Positions 36,601 to 44,354 of a stretch of DNA of 64,000 nucleotides are shown one piece after another. Source of the stretch: DATKYQ01 sp964640665. Lineage in GTDB: Bacteria > Myxococcota > B64-G9. The DNA is taken from assembly GCA_964640665.1 (NCBI GenBank), contig CAZXHT010000016.1, forward strand, positions 1 to 64,000, in the 5' to 3' direction. The translations under genes were made by a program, and so were the position numbers. The notes under the pieces were generated by a model that was not told the origin of the DNA, made no database searches, and saw only the letters and a program-made list of their open reading frames with translations. The stretch's first letter is position 1; the number at the start of each line of letters is the position of its first letter.

Positions 36601-38297
36601 CGCTGGAATCGGGAACGGCCGTCCTGCGCGCCTCGGCGCTGTCGGACGGCGCTTCCGACTCGCTCGAGCGCAAGATTCCGGTTCGCCCCTATGGAATGCA
36701 ACAGCACTTGCTGGCCGGGGGAACACTGGACGATCAAACTCCCGAGACGTCTATAACGCTGACCGTCCCGGACGCGGCCAGACCGAAAAGCGCATCGGCG
36801 ACGGTCACCTTGTCGAGCGGCATCGCGCAGGTGTTGCTGGACTCGCTGAAATACCTGGCGGGTTACCCGTACGCCTGCACCGAACAGACCATGGACCGTT
36901 TCCTGCCCGACCTGGTCGTCGCCCGGGCGCTTTCTGAACTGGGCATGAAGAGCAAGCGCCTCGAGAGTGAGTTGCCGCTCTTCATTCGCGCGGGGCTGTC
37001 TCACCTGGGACAGTTGCAGCACCAGGATGGAGGCTGGGGCTGGTGGTCGGACGACTCGACCGATGCCTTCATGACGGCCTACGTCGTGTCCGGCCTGGCG
37101 TTGGCCAAGAGCCTGAAATGGCCCGTCGACCCTGACATGCTTGGTCGTGGAAGGAACCGTCTCAAGGCCCTGGTGAGAAGCCCGCGGCTGAGTGCCAACC
37201 AGCGTTCCTATTTGCTCTACAGCCTGGCCCTGGCAGGCGTGAAGTATCAGTCGATGATCGAGAAGCTCTCAGGCGATCGCAAGCTCTCGGTTTACGGTCA
37301 GGCCTTGCTGGCCATGGCGCTTGTGAAGATAGGCAAGCGTGAATCCGCCGAGGATTTGACCGGCCGGATAGACATGGCGGTCAACAAGAGCGCACAGGGA
37401 GCCTGGTGGGGCGACGACCGGGCAGGCCCGGGCTGGGAAAACGATCCGGTGGAGACGACGGCCGCCGCGCTGCGTGCCCTGGTAACGCTGAAGCCCGGCA
37501 GCCTGAACATCGGCCAGGCGGTGCGCTGGCTGATGTCGGTGCGCGAGGGAAACCGCTGGCATTCGACACGGGACACGGCAATGGTGGTTTTTGCGCTGGT
37601 CGACTACCTGAAAAAACAGGGTGCCGTGGAATACCGTGCCAAGGTCGATTTAGCTCTCAACGACGAGCAACGAGCGACGAAGGTTTTCGGACCGGAAGAC
37701 GTTTTCAAGCCGAGTGTGACCTTGCTGCCCGACAGCCCGGCAAGAATCGGTAAAAACCTTGTGCATATCAGCCGCCAGGGCAAGGGTGTGCTTTTCTACA
37801 GCGTGGCCATCAATTACTTCGGCTGCCAAGAGCAAATAGCGGCGCACGGAGAACGCTTGCGCATCAGGCGCAGCATGTTCGCGCTGAGCAAGGCTCTGGT
37901 CGGCGATAGCTGGCGTTTTCGCAGCAGTCCGCTTGCGGGCAAGAAGGCGCACACGGGAGACGAATTGCTGGTGGTGCTGGAGATCGCCGCGGCGCAGGAC
38001 ACCGACTACGTGATGATCGAAGATCCCCTGCCGGCCGGTGTACAGCCTATCGAGAGCGATCATGGTTACGCGCTGCCCGGTTACGAACTACGCCAGCCGG
38101 GATTACACCGCGAGATCGGCGATCAGCATGTGGCTTTCTTCATCTCGATGCTGAAAAAGGGACGCAGGAAGCTTGCCTACCTGGTTCGTGCCACTGTACC
38201 GGGCGTCTTCCAGGTCATGCCGGCTCGTGTGCTGCCGATGTACGATCCGCAGTTTGGCGGTAACTCGGCCAGCGGCATCGTGCAAATCGAGGACTGA
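33690..38297 (+). CDS. yfaS: Bacterial alpha-2-macroglobulin with thioester motif
   Basis: 1535 residues. The ATG overlaps the yfaT-like stop (ATGA) and is preceded by GGAGGCAGG. The signal peptide MRKKVMIPCQAAAVLVALLG ends near AAGA/VQP, with no lipobox, so a soluble periplasmic protein. It has MG-type beta domains through residue 800 (YLTTERPVYRSGQAVFFKG is the classical A2M_N block), then FKDTLAWYPHLVTNAEGKAR and TTWRASARVIT. The thioester segment GYPYACTEQTMDRFLP has Cys 1063 in the C-x-E-Q motif, followed by GGWGWWSDDSTDAFMTAYV in the alpha-toroid. Bacterial A2Ms are thought to trap proteases in the periplasm after bait cleavage. Position between DUF1175 and DUF2135 genes marks it as the YfaS branch. 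Confidence 0.93.
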   Translation: MRKKVMIPCQAAAVLVALLGMSSAAGAVQPRFYLSTERVFSPEESDIHVRLEARSLPYVDFRLYRVPDPLKFFGRREDLHRIEMKNAPARMNSLDVLGDLWRDGLQASMQQVREGFSDKARAAGRDAFGEQVQDLQKSIASAPAMTTVVPFIKDLDLADSWREEIPPDSPEWAYLDVKINTRQPGVYLVQGIHGNELGYTMVIISRMIILTRQSTDKILVYAVDPDLGSPVEDAAIVVKNGDDEIGRGKTGADGLWSKDIPLERTLVVFATRGQDFAPADPTYHPAGLFGRKVYLTTERPVYRSGQAVFFKGIVRGYEDESYRIDPDLKRAKVSVRDPNGQEIYTDSLAIGKNGSFDGRFELFDGAAKGTYQLISEVGGKEYGGEFKVKAYRKPEYRVKLSTPRKAYKSGEKVSARVTANYYFGPPVPRAKVKVSVFRTRFYIPWWIDADYSWYYSDAEYQSTIRETMIEKEGRLDKDGRFEFDFETLPESLDYTYGIEAIVTDASNQAVSGHGSVRVTRAKFRLALEPRQLLFSPGQQARIRLTSTDYDKNPVAADVDVEVTATLGGEPSKAVSERILSRRISTGPKGENVILFTPAKGGSYKVTAKAADEQGQRIECSTTLYVTSNGGDIPYSPDELRIIADRRSYKIGDKARFLVLTPHADANLLFTVEGGRLYRAEAAPARGFSRVFEVKIAEAQTPNFTVRLATVFDHTLYERRLDVVVPPRRKLLSVEVHADRKVAEPGDEIGFEVSVTDNLGRPVAGADVALGIVDEAIYGISPELAVPISQFFYHRKRNNVRALCSLDFRFYGYGQDSRDRMAALTMRSPVVPGSFKALAANRVRRKFKDTLAWYPHLVTNAEGKARTKLKAPDNLTTWRASARVITADTRVGQGAGKMLVTKPIVARLAAPTFLVERDLATIGVLVHNYTDKTRTFTTSLKTDGHKLRISGEPVKLEVKPRGVGLASFQAQALESGTAVLRASALSDGASDSLERKIPVRPYGMQQHLLAGGTLDDQTPETSITLTVPDAARPKSASATVTLSSGIAQVLLDSLKYLAGYPYACTEQTMDRFLPDLVVARALSELGMKSKRLESELPLFIRAGLSHLGQLQHQDGGWGWWSDDSTDAFMTAYVVSGLALAKSLKWPVDPDMLGRGRNRLKALVRSPRLSANQRSYLLYSLALAGVKYQSMIEKLSGDRKLSVYGQALLAMALVKIGKRESAEDLTGRIDMAVNKSAQGAWWGDDRAGPGWENDPVETTAAALRALVTLKPGSLNIGQAVRWLMSVREGNRWHSTRDTAMVVFALVDYLKKQGAVEYRAKVDLALNDEQRATKVFGPEDVFKPSVTLLPDSPARIGKNLVHISRQGKGVLFYSVAINYFGCQEQIAAHGERLRIRRSMFALSKALVGDSWRFRSSPLAGKKAHTGDELLVVLEIAAAQDTDYVMIEDPLPAGVQPIESDHGYALPGYELRQPGLHREIGDQHVAFFISMLKKGRRKLAYLVRATVPGVFQVMPARVLPMYDPQFGGNSASGIVQIED

Positions 38298-38301
38298 GAC
38301 C

Positions 38302-39009
38302 ATGAGATGCACAATGTTGATAGCGTTGTCGCTGTGCTTCTTGCCGCTGGGCGCCGGGGCGGCCGATGGAGCGGCCGACAGCCAGCCGCCCACGGTGGAG
38401 ATCGTACAACCCAGGGGAGGCTGGTCCAGCGGCCGCATCATCGAGCTGAAGGGCACGGTCAGCGACGAATCGCTCGCCAGGGTCACCCTGGTAGTGAATG
38501 GTTACGAGCGCAGCATTGATGCCAACGGCGGGCAGTTCGCGGCGACCATCGTCGTATCCAGGGGAGCCAACGGTATCGAGGTAGTGGCCGGAAACGAGTC
38601 CGGCGAGGGCCGTGACAGCGTGTCTTTCTTTTCGGACGTGCCCCCCGTCGATATGCAGGTCATCCTGAGCTGGGACACCGACGGAACCGACATCGATCTT
38701 CACGTTATCGATCCATCGAGCGAAGAGTGCTACTACGGGCACCGGCTGACCAAGATGGGCGGCAAGCTGGACGTGGACGATACCGACGGCTTCGGTCCAG
38801 AGGTCTTCACGCTGGCAAATGCCGTCAGCGGCAAATACCAGATCAAGGTGAAGTATTTCTCGAGTCACGGACATCCCCAGACCAAGCTGCGCGTCCAGGT
38901 GGTGCTGTTCGAGGGCACCAACAGGGAACGCCGGCTGGAGTTTCACAAGATCCTGACCAAGACCGGAGACATTCAGGTGGTAGGCGTCTTCGACGTCAGC
39001 GGGCAATAA
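38302..39009 (+). CDS. yfaP: DUF2135 (YfaP-like) periplasmic protein
   Basis: 235 residues from the ATG at 38302, 4 bases after the A2M stop. MRCTMLIALSLCFLPLGAGA is a Sec signal. Residues 28-110 are an Ig-like strand-rich domain (IELKGTVSDESLARVTLVVNG, split). The C-terminal half has the DUF2135 core: LSWDTDGTDIDLHVIDPSSEE, CYYGHR, then VFTLANAVSGKYQIKVKYFSSHG (read in parts). The DxDLHV segment probably binds calcium. In E. coli the counterpart ends the yfa cluster next to the A2M gene, as here. Function is unknown; a partner or ligand sensor for the A2M is a guess from synteny. Confidence 0.85.
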   Translation: MRCTMLIALSLCFLPLGAGAADGAADSQPPTVEIVQPRGGWSSGRIIELKGTVSDESLARVTLVVNGYERSIDANGGQFAATIVVSRGANGIEVVAGNESGEGRDSVSFFSDVPPVDMQVILSWDTDGTDIDLHVIDPSSEECYYGHRLTKMGGKLDVDDTDGFGPEVFTLANAVSGKYQIKVKYFSSHGHPQTKLRVQVVLFEGTNRERRLEFHKILTKTGDIQVVGVFDVSGQ

Positions 39010-39027
39010 GAGGCGATAATTACGGCG

Positions 39028-40554
39028 ATGGAAACGGGTCAACACATCGGGCGCTATCGGCTGCGAGAGAAGATCGGCAAGGGGGGCATGGCCGAGATCT
39101 TCAAGGCCGACGAGAGCCTGGATGACGGAGGAACCCGCACCGTCGCCATCAAGCGTCTGTTTCCCAGGCTGAGCGCCGACCGCGAGTTCGTCGGCATGTT
39201 CGTCAACGAGGCCCTGATCGCCGCCAGCATGGACCATCCCAACATAATCCGCACCTATGATCTGATAAACTTCGGATCCTACTACTACATCGTGATGGAG
39301 TACCTCGAGGGCCTCGACCTGGAAGAACTGGTAATGCTCCAGGCCCCCGGCGATCTGGTGTTGTCGATTCCCGAGGTCGCATTCGCCGTGCACGAGGTGG
39401 CCATGGGTCTCTCGTATGCCAGCGTCTCGCGACGCGGCGAGAAGAGCGGGCCGGTCGTCCACCGCGACATCAGCCCGGGAAACATACTGGTCGGCTGCGA
39501 TGGCCAGGTGAAGATCACCGATTTCGGCATCGCCAAGGCCACGCAGTATGCCAGCTTCACCCGGCCGGGAGTGCTCAAGGGTAAGTACGAGTACATGGCG
39601 CCCGAGTACGTCAAGGGCTTCGAGTTCGACGGCAGGGCAGACATCTTCTCGCTCGGGGTGGTGCTTTATGAATTGCTGACCGGGGAGAACCCCTTTATGG
39701 GGATCGGGCCGCAGGACATCTGGGACAAGATAGTAAACCTCGACCCGCCGCCGCCGAGCAGCATTGTCGAGTCCATTTCGAGGACCATGGACAAGGTCGT
39801 CGAGCGTGCCCTGTGCAAGGATCCCGACGATCGTTACCCTGACGGGGATAGTTTCGCAGCAGTTTTAGCGCCGTTTTTCGTGGATCAGGGGCGGCGGCGG
39901 ACGTCCGCTGCACTGGGTGAGCGAGCCAGGAGCAACCTGTACGCCCGCACGCATGCGGCGACCACTCCGGGAGATTTCGACGAGTTTCTGCCACCGGACG
40001 AGGGCGACGACGATCATACCCGCGAGTTCTATCTGGACGAGCTTCTTGACCTGGTCGAGCCGCTGGAGGTGCCCAACCCCGTGCGGCCGCCCGGCGAATC
40101 CGAGATGGTGACGGCGCCCAAACTGCCGGCCGTGAAGCATTCCGGCAAGAAAAAGAGAAAATGGCGCAGGAGTTTGGTGTTGCTCACAGCCTGCGCCTTA
40201 GTGCTTGGCGGCGCCGGCCTGACGCTGTTGCTGTGGCCGGGGCCCAAGGGCTTTTTATCGGTCGATTCGGACAGGCGGGCGGAGATCTACGTCGATGGAA
40301 GACGCATGGGACTGGCGCCTTTGAAAGAGATGCCGCTTGCCGTTGGTCGTCACGTGATCGAGGCGCGCCGGCCCGGGCGCAGCCAGTCGAAGAGCTATCA
40401 CCGGCAGATAAACGAAGGCGAGAAGATCAATCTGCAGGTCAAATGGGCCAAGGCCAGGCGCTGGAAAAAGAGAAAGATCCGCAAGAGGAAGAAGGCAACC
40501 CGTTCGAAAAGGCCAGCGCACAAGAGGGGCGGCAATGCCCGGACGCGAAAATAG
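39028..40554 (+). CDS. Transmembrane Ser/Thr protein kinase with PEGA domain
   Basis: 508 residues. The Hanks-type kinase domain spans about 10-285: glycine loop IGKGGMAEIF, catalytic Lys 42 (VAIKR), HRDISPGN with Asp 147, DFG at 165-167 and the APE-like MAPEY. All residues needed for activity are present. An acidic linker (315-365) precedes one membrane helix (382-403). The outside part, residues 407-475, is a PEGA domain (GFLSVDSDRRAEIYVDGRRMG, split), which is common on surface proteins. The extreme C-terminus (475-508) is Lys/Arg-rich. It could sense envelope state and signal inward. It overlaps the transpeptidase gene by 20 bases. Confidence 0.93.
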   Translation: METGQHIGRYRLREKIGKGGMAEIFKADESLDDGGTRTVAIKRLFPRLSADREFVGMFVNEALIAASMDHPNIIRTYDLINFGSYYYIVMEYLEGLDLEELVMLQAPGDLVLSIPEVAFAVHEVAMGLSYASVSRRGEKSGPVVHRDISPGNILVGCDGQVKITDFGIAKATQYASFTRPGVLKGKYEYMAPEYVKGFEFDGRADIFSLGVVLYELLTGENPFMGIGPQDIWDKIVNLDPPPPSSIVESISRTMDKVVERALCKDPDDRYPDGDSFAAVLAPFFVDQGRRRTSAALGERARSNLYARTHAATTPGDFDEFLPPDEGDDDHTREFYLDELLDLVEPLEVPNPVRPPGESEMVTAPKLPAVKHSGKKKRKWRRSLVLLTACALVLGGAGLTLLLWPGPKGFLSVDSDRRAEIYVDGRRMGLAPLKEMPLAVGRHVIEARRPGRSQSKSYHRQINEGEKINLQVKWAKARRWKKRKIRKRKKATRSKRPAHKRGGNARTRK

Positions 40555-41572
40555 TTTTCTCGTCTTCCTGGCAGCCTTGCTGGTCCCGATCAGCTCAGGC
40601 GCCGCGGTCAGGCAACTGAGCCCCGGGGAACGGGTTTGCCTGTCGGCAAAGCTTGGCGAATTGTCCGCCTCAGTCGTAAGATCGAACCAGCGCGACGCCT
40701 TCGCTTTAATGGATCCGCACAGCGGGAGGATCTTGTGGCTCGAAAACCGCAAGACGCTCGCCGGGCGATCTTTTCAACCCGGGTCCATTTTCAAGGTGAT
40801 CACCACCTACGCGGCCCGCTCGGGCCTGGTCGATCCATCGGAAACCTACACCTGCCCGGGAGGCGAGACGACCATCGGCCCGCCGGGCGCCGAGGTCGAC
40901 TGCTGGCTCACAAGAGGGCACGGACCGGTCAACCTGTCAAAAGCCCTGGCCTTGTCTTGCAACTTGTACTTCGCGCGCATCGGCAGGCGCATCGGTGTGA
41001 CGCCACTGCTGCGCGCGGCAGGCGAGTTCGGCCTGGGCCGGGTGACCGGCTCGGATCTCGGCGGCGAGGTGTCCGGCAGTCTGCCCTCCTGGCCGCCGGC
41101 CGGCCAAGCGGCCCGCATGGCCACGGGACAGGCTGATGGCCTGCGCGTGACTCCCCTGCAGGTACTAAGCGCGGTGGCCGCCGTGGCCAACGGGGGAGTG
41201 CTGTACAGTCCACGTGTGGCGGATCCCGGCCAGGGGCCGACGCCGGTGCGGGGCGAGCTCAAAGATACTGCGGCACTGCGTTTCATCCGCGATGCGCTGG
41301 AACAGGTTTCCATCTATGGTACCGGCCGAACCCTGCGACTTTACGACCTGCGCTTGGCCGGAAAGACCGGCACCGCCGCCTGGGGCGGCGTCAACTGGAG
41401 GACACACGCCTGGTACATGGGATTTGCCCCAGATCGCCGCCCGTTACTCTCGCTGGTGGTCTTCGTGCATGACGGGACGGGTTCCAAGGAAGCCGCCTCA
41501 CTGGCGAAAAAGATCATCGTCGCCGCCTACCAGGCCATGAAGGCCTGCGGCGTTCAGGTGAAGAAGCAATGA
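40535..41572 (+). CDS. Minimal penicillin-binding protein (transpeptidase domain only)
   Basis: 345 residues. A signal peptide (about 1-23) is followed almost at once by the transpeptidase fold. The three active-site motifs are intact: SxxK as PGSIFKV (Ser 84, Lys 87), SxN as SCN (141-143) and KTG as GKTGTA (277-279). The usual class B dimerisation domain and its membrane anchor are missing, so it resembles the isolated C-terminal domain of PBP2/FtsI-type enzymes. It would cross-link or bind peptidoglycan stem peptides in the periplasm. It overlaps the kinase gene by 20 bases and was probably followed directly by the SpoIID gene before the TolB-like gene entered. Confidence 0.88.
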   Translation: MPGRENSFLVFLAALLVPISSGAAVRQLSPGERVCLSAKLGELSASVVRSNQRDAFALMDPHSGRILWLENRKTLAGRSFQPGSIFKVITTYAARSGLVDPSETYTCPGGETTIGPPGAEVDCWLTRGHGPVNLSKALALSCNLYFARIGRRIGVTPLLRAAGEFGLGRVTGSDLGGEVSGSLPSWPPAGQAARMATGQADGLRVTPLQVLSAVAAVANGGVLYSPRVADPGQGPTPVRGELKDTAALRFIRDALEQVSIYGTGRTLRLYDLRLAGKTGTAAWGGVNWRTHAWYMGFAPDRRPLLSLVVFVHDGTGSKEAASLAKKIIVAAYQAMKACGVQVKKQ

Positions 41573-41585
41573 GATCGCTGATTAT
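41569..41585 (+). repeat. 17-base near-duplication of the SpoIID gene start (upstream copy)
   Basis: ATGAGATCGCTGATTAT here matches ATGAGATCACTGATCAT at 43161-43177 in 15 of 17 bases. The copies bracket the TolB-like gene and suggest that it was inserted with duplication of target sequence. Confidence 0.55.
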
Positions 41586-43116
41586 TCTACAACATGTAGA
41601 TATAATGGCAAAATCATTGGTCAGCTTTTTCGTATGTTTCTCTCTGTTTTCGACGGGTTGGGCTAAACCCTACCCGGAAGTTGCCGACCAGGAAGAACGC
41701 CGGGCACTCGATCAAATGGCATCTGAAATTGACGGGATTATTCTATACTCGCGTCCGCCTGACCGGGATCAAGGTAAAAGAAAATGGATGATCGACACAA
41801 TAAAAATAGGTGAGTGGAAAACAAAGACTCTTGTTGAGGGCCTGTGCGGGCGCTGGAGTCTGGATGGCAAGCGGATTGCCGTGCTAAGGTCAGATGAAGG
41901 TATTCCGGGCGACGAAGTAGATGCCGAGATTTGGCTGGTCAAAGCCGATGGAAGCGGGGAGAAATATTTAACTGGCGGAGTCAAGTCATTCGGCATTCGC
42001 GGAGCCTGTCCGATCGATTTCCATCCCAACAACAAGGAAATACTCTTTATCCGGGGAGATGGCGGTGTCAGCTCGGTTGACATCCGGACGGCCCGGGTGC
42101 GTAATCTGCAACTACCGGGCAAATTCACCGAAGAACTTCAGTTGACCGGTGACGGCAAGCTGCTGGTCGGACGCTGGAAGGGCAAGGGAAACTGGGCCAT
42201 GAATCGGCGCATGGTGGTTATCGATCTGGCTTCAAAAATCCACCGTGTTTATGGAGCCGGTTGTTGTCCGGCTATAAGCCCGGATGGAAACTGGATGACC
42301 GTCAACCACGATGGTCATTATCGCATGTCAATTTGTCATAGAGACATCAAGCATCGTATCAGGATTGAGTCTCGGGGAATCATTTATCCGCAACATGGCT
42401 GGCACAACTGGCATTGGTCTAATCACAATGATTACCTGGCCCTGAAATCGGAAGTCTATAGCATCCGAAAATACAACGGCCTGCCCGACGGGTTTATCTT
42501 CAAATTCTCGGATCGGGTTGCGACTCGAATTACTTTCGGTCAGGAGGCCGAATTTCCGGACTTGTTCGTTAGTCGCGACAAAAACAGCGGCCGAAAGATA
42601 CCCAGATCGGGCGGCAAATCGATATCGATCGAGGCTGTCAACGCCAAGAAGTACGACATAGGCAAGGTTCTTAGAACAGACGGCGAAACTAAATCTGACC
42701 CGGGGCAACCCAGCCATATTCCAAGGATCGTTGTCGAGGCAACCCTAGAGGTCGTGAATCCGCTCAGTAAAAAGCAGGCTTGCAAATTTGCAGACTGTCT
42801 CGTTGAAAACGTCTACAAAGTGAAAAAAGTGCTCGAAGGCAAACTCGACTATGAGCGAATAATAATAATGCATTGGGTGATGTATAACCGTAAATACGTG
42901 ACCTATTCTAGGAAGTTCAAATCAGGAAGCACTTATCGATTTGAAATTGAACCTTGGTATTTGTTGCCCGATCTGAAATCCGTGGCACAAAAGTCTGTTA
43001 CTCTCAAAAACGCAGATTTCATTCCGCGTTTTTTCGATGCTGGCTTAAATGATCGTATGGTAAAAGAAAAGGGGTCCGACCCCTTTCTGTCGGGCGGCGG
43101 GAACTTCATCCCGTGA
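41569..43116 (+). CDS. TolB-like beta-propeller protein, probable insertion in the A2M cluster
   Basis: 515 residues if the ATG overlapping the previous stop is used; an ATG at 41605 gives a cleaner signal peptide (MAKSLVSFFVCFSLFSTGWA). Propeller strands of the PD40 type appear: GRWSLDGKRIAVLRSDEG, PIDFHPNNKEILFIRGDG and CCPAISPDGNWMTVNHDG. The C-terminal third (about 375-490) is unassigned. The coding sequence is more AT-rich than the flanking cluster genes. The 3' end carries a palindrome encoding KGSDPF. The first 17 bases nearly duplicate the start of the downstream SpoIID gene. These signs suggest a late arrival in the operon. Confidence 0.75.
   Translation: MRSLIILQHVDIMAKSLVSFFVCFSLFSTGWAKPYPEVADQEERRALDQMASEIDGIILYSRPPDRDQGKRKWMIDTIKIGEWKTKTLVEGLCGRWSLDGKRIAVLRSDEGIPGDEVDAEIWLVKADGSGEKYLTGGVKSFGIRGACPIDFHPNNKEILFIRGDGGVSSVDIRTARVRNLQLPGKFTEELQLTGDGKLLVGRWKGKGNWAMNRRMVVIDLASKIHRVYGAGCCPAISPDGNWMTVNHDGHYRMSICHRDIKHRIRIESRGIIYPQHGWHNWHWSNHNDYLALKSEVYSIRKYNGLPDGFIFKFSDRVATRITFGQEAEFPDLFVSRDKNSGRKIPRSGGKSISIEAVNAKKYDIGKVLRTDGETKSDPGQPSHIPRIVVEATLEVVNPLSKKQACKFADCLVENVYKVKKVLEGKLDYERIIIMHWVMYNRKYVTYSRKFKSGSTYRFEIEPWYLLPDLKSVAQKSVTLKNADFIPRFFDAGLNDRMVKEKGSDPFLSGGGNFIP
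43068..43086. repeat. Palindromic GGGGTCNGACCCC-type element in a coding end
   Basis: AAAGGGGTC-C-GACCCCTTT is a perfect 9-base inverted repeat around one base. It is read through by the TolB-like frame as KGSDPF. Elements of this pattern occur dispersed in many bacterial genomes. Confidence 0.7.
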
Positions 43117-43160
43117 ATCACACTCAGTACATTGGACTGCGGCGTTCCGCTGAGGAAACC

Positions 43161-44354
43161 ATGAGATCACTGATCATAGCGATGGCCTTGCTTTCGGTTC
43201 CGGGGGCCCAGGCGCGCGAGGTGAGCGTCAGCCTTTTCGGCATATTCAAACCGCAACGGGTTTCGATTGAAAGCACAACCAGCCTCCCGCTGGCAGTCAC
43301 GGCCGTGGCGGCCGACGGCAGGCGGCGAGTATTCGTGACAAACACTATTGATGCGCGCTGCACTGCAAGTGCCTTGCCGTGCGCCAGGCTGGCAAAGAAA
43401 AGAGTCTGCTCCGCGCGATTCGAGGTGCGGACCGCCGCCGGCCACGGCCGCGACGGCCTGCGGGCCGGTGTCGTGGGCGGGCCGCTTCGCGTTTACGACG
43501 GCTGGCTGGAAGTGCGGCCGGCGAGCGGCGTTTGCCTGCTGCTCAACCACGTGCCGCTCGAAGACTACGTCCAGTCGGTGGCTTGCCACGAGATGCGGCC
43601 CGGCGGTCCCGAAGCCCTGCGAGCGCAGGCCGTCGCCTCGCGCAGCTACGCCCTGAGCGTGACAGGCAAGCACCCCGGGGCGGGGTGCGATTTTTGCGAT
43701 CTGACCCACTGCCAGGTCTACACCGGACGCGATGCGTGCACTTCGAAACAGCGCCGGGCGCTCGCGGCGGCGCGTGGACTGGTGTTGCTTTTCGACGGTT
43801 CACCCGCCCGGACCTACTATTTTTCCACCTGCGCCGGAAGCACCACCTCGGCAGCCGATGTCTGGGGGCCTGTGACGGCACGCCCGTACCTCTTGGGCGT
43901 AGAGGACGGCCGTCCGCCATATTGTTCGGATTCGGCGCATATGCACTGGACCTTCCGCATAGGGCGCGCGGGCTTGTGCCGACGGCTGGGCAAGCAGTTT
44001 CCGGCCCTGGGCAGGGCAGGCAAGCTTGAGAAATGCAAGCTTGCCATCGAGAAGGTCGGCAGGCATGGCTGGGTCGGGCGGGTGTCGATCTCCAGCGCCT
44101 CCGGCCCGGCGATCGATTTGCGCGGCGAGCGCTTTCACATGCTGATGGGAAAATGGTTTGGCTGGGGCAGATTCAAAAGCGCGCGCTTCGAACTGGAAAA
44201 ACGCGGCCAAGAATTTCTGTTTCACGGGCGGGGATTGGGACACGGGGTTGGCATGTGTCAGTACGGTGCGATGGGTATGGAGCGGGCGGGCGCCGACTTC
44301 AAGAAAATACTGGAACACTACTATCCCGGAACGCAGCTTGGCAGGTGGCCTTGA
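43161..44354 (+). CDS. SpoIID/LytB-family peptidoglycan enzyme
   Basis: 397 residues from the ATG at 43161 behind GAGGAAACC. MRSLIIAMALLSVPGAQA is a Sec signal. The SpoIID core is clear: VPLEDYVQSVACHEMRPGG with catalytic Glu 144, then ALRAQAVASRSYALSV, YFSTCAGSTTSAADVWG (SpoIID-type STCGG-like block) and GRGLGHGVGMCQYGAMGMER followed by ILEHYYPGTQL. SpoIID is a lytic transglycosylase that cuts denuded glycan strands. Many extra cysteines (CDFCDLTHC and others) may form disulfides. Start and stop overlap with neighbours tie it to the operon. Confidence 0.92.
   Translation: MRSLIIAMALLSVPGAQAREVSVSLFGIFKPQRVSIESTTSLPLAVTAVAADGRRRVFVTNTIDARCTASALPCARLAKKRVCSARFEVRTAAGHGRDGLRAGVVGGPLRVYDGWLEVRPASGVCLLLNHVPLEDYVQSVACHEMRPGGPEALRAQAVASRSYALSVTGKHPGAGCDFCDLTHCQVYTGRDACTSKQRRALAAARGLVLLFDGSPARTYYFSTCAGSTTSAADVWGPVTARPYLLGVEDGRPPYCSDSAHMHWTFRIGRAGLCRRLGKQFPALGRAGKLEKCKLAIEKVGRHGWVGRVSISSASGPAIDLRGERFHMLMGKWFGWGRFKSARFELEKRGQEFLFHGRGLGHGVGMCQYGAMGMERAGADFKKILEHYYPGTQLGRWP

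Noticed and set aside
38215..39462. 415-residue minus-strand open frame
   Set aside because: Spans the antisense of the yfaP-like gene and kinase start; both sense genes carry clear motifs.
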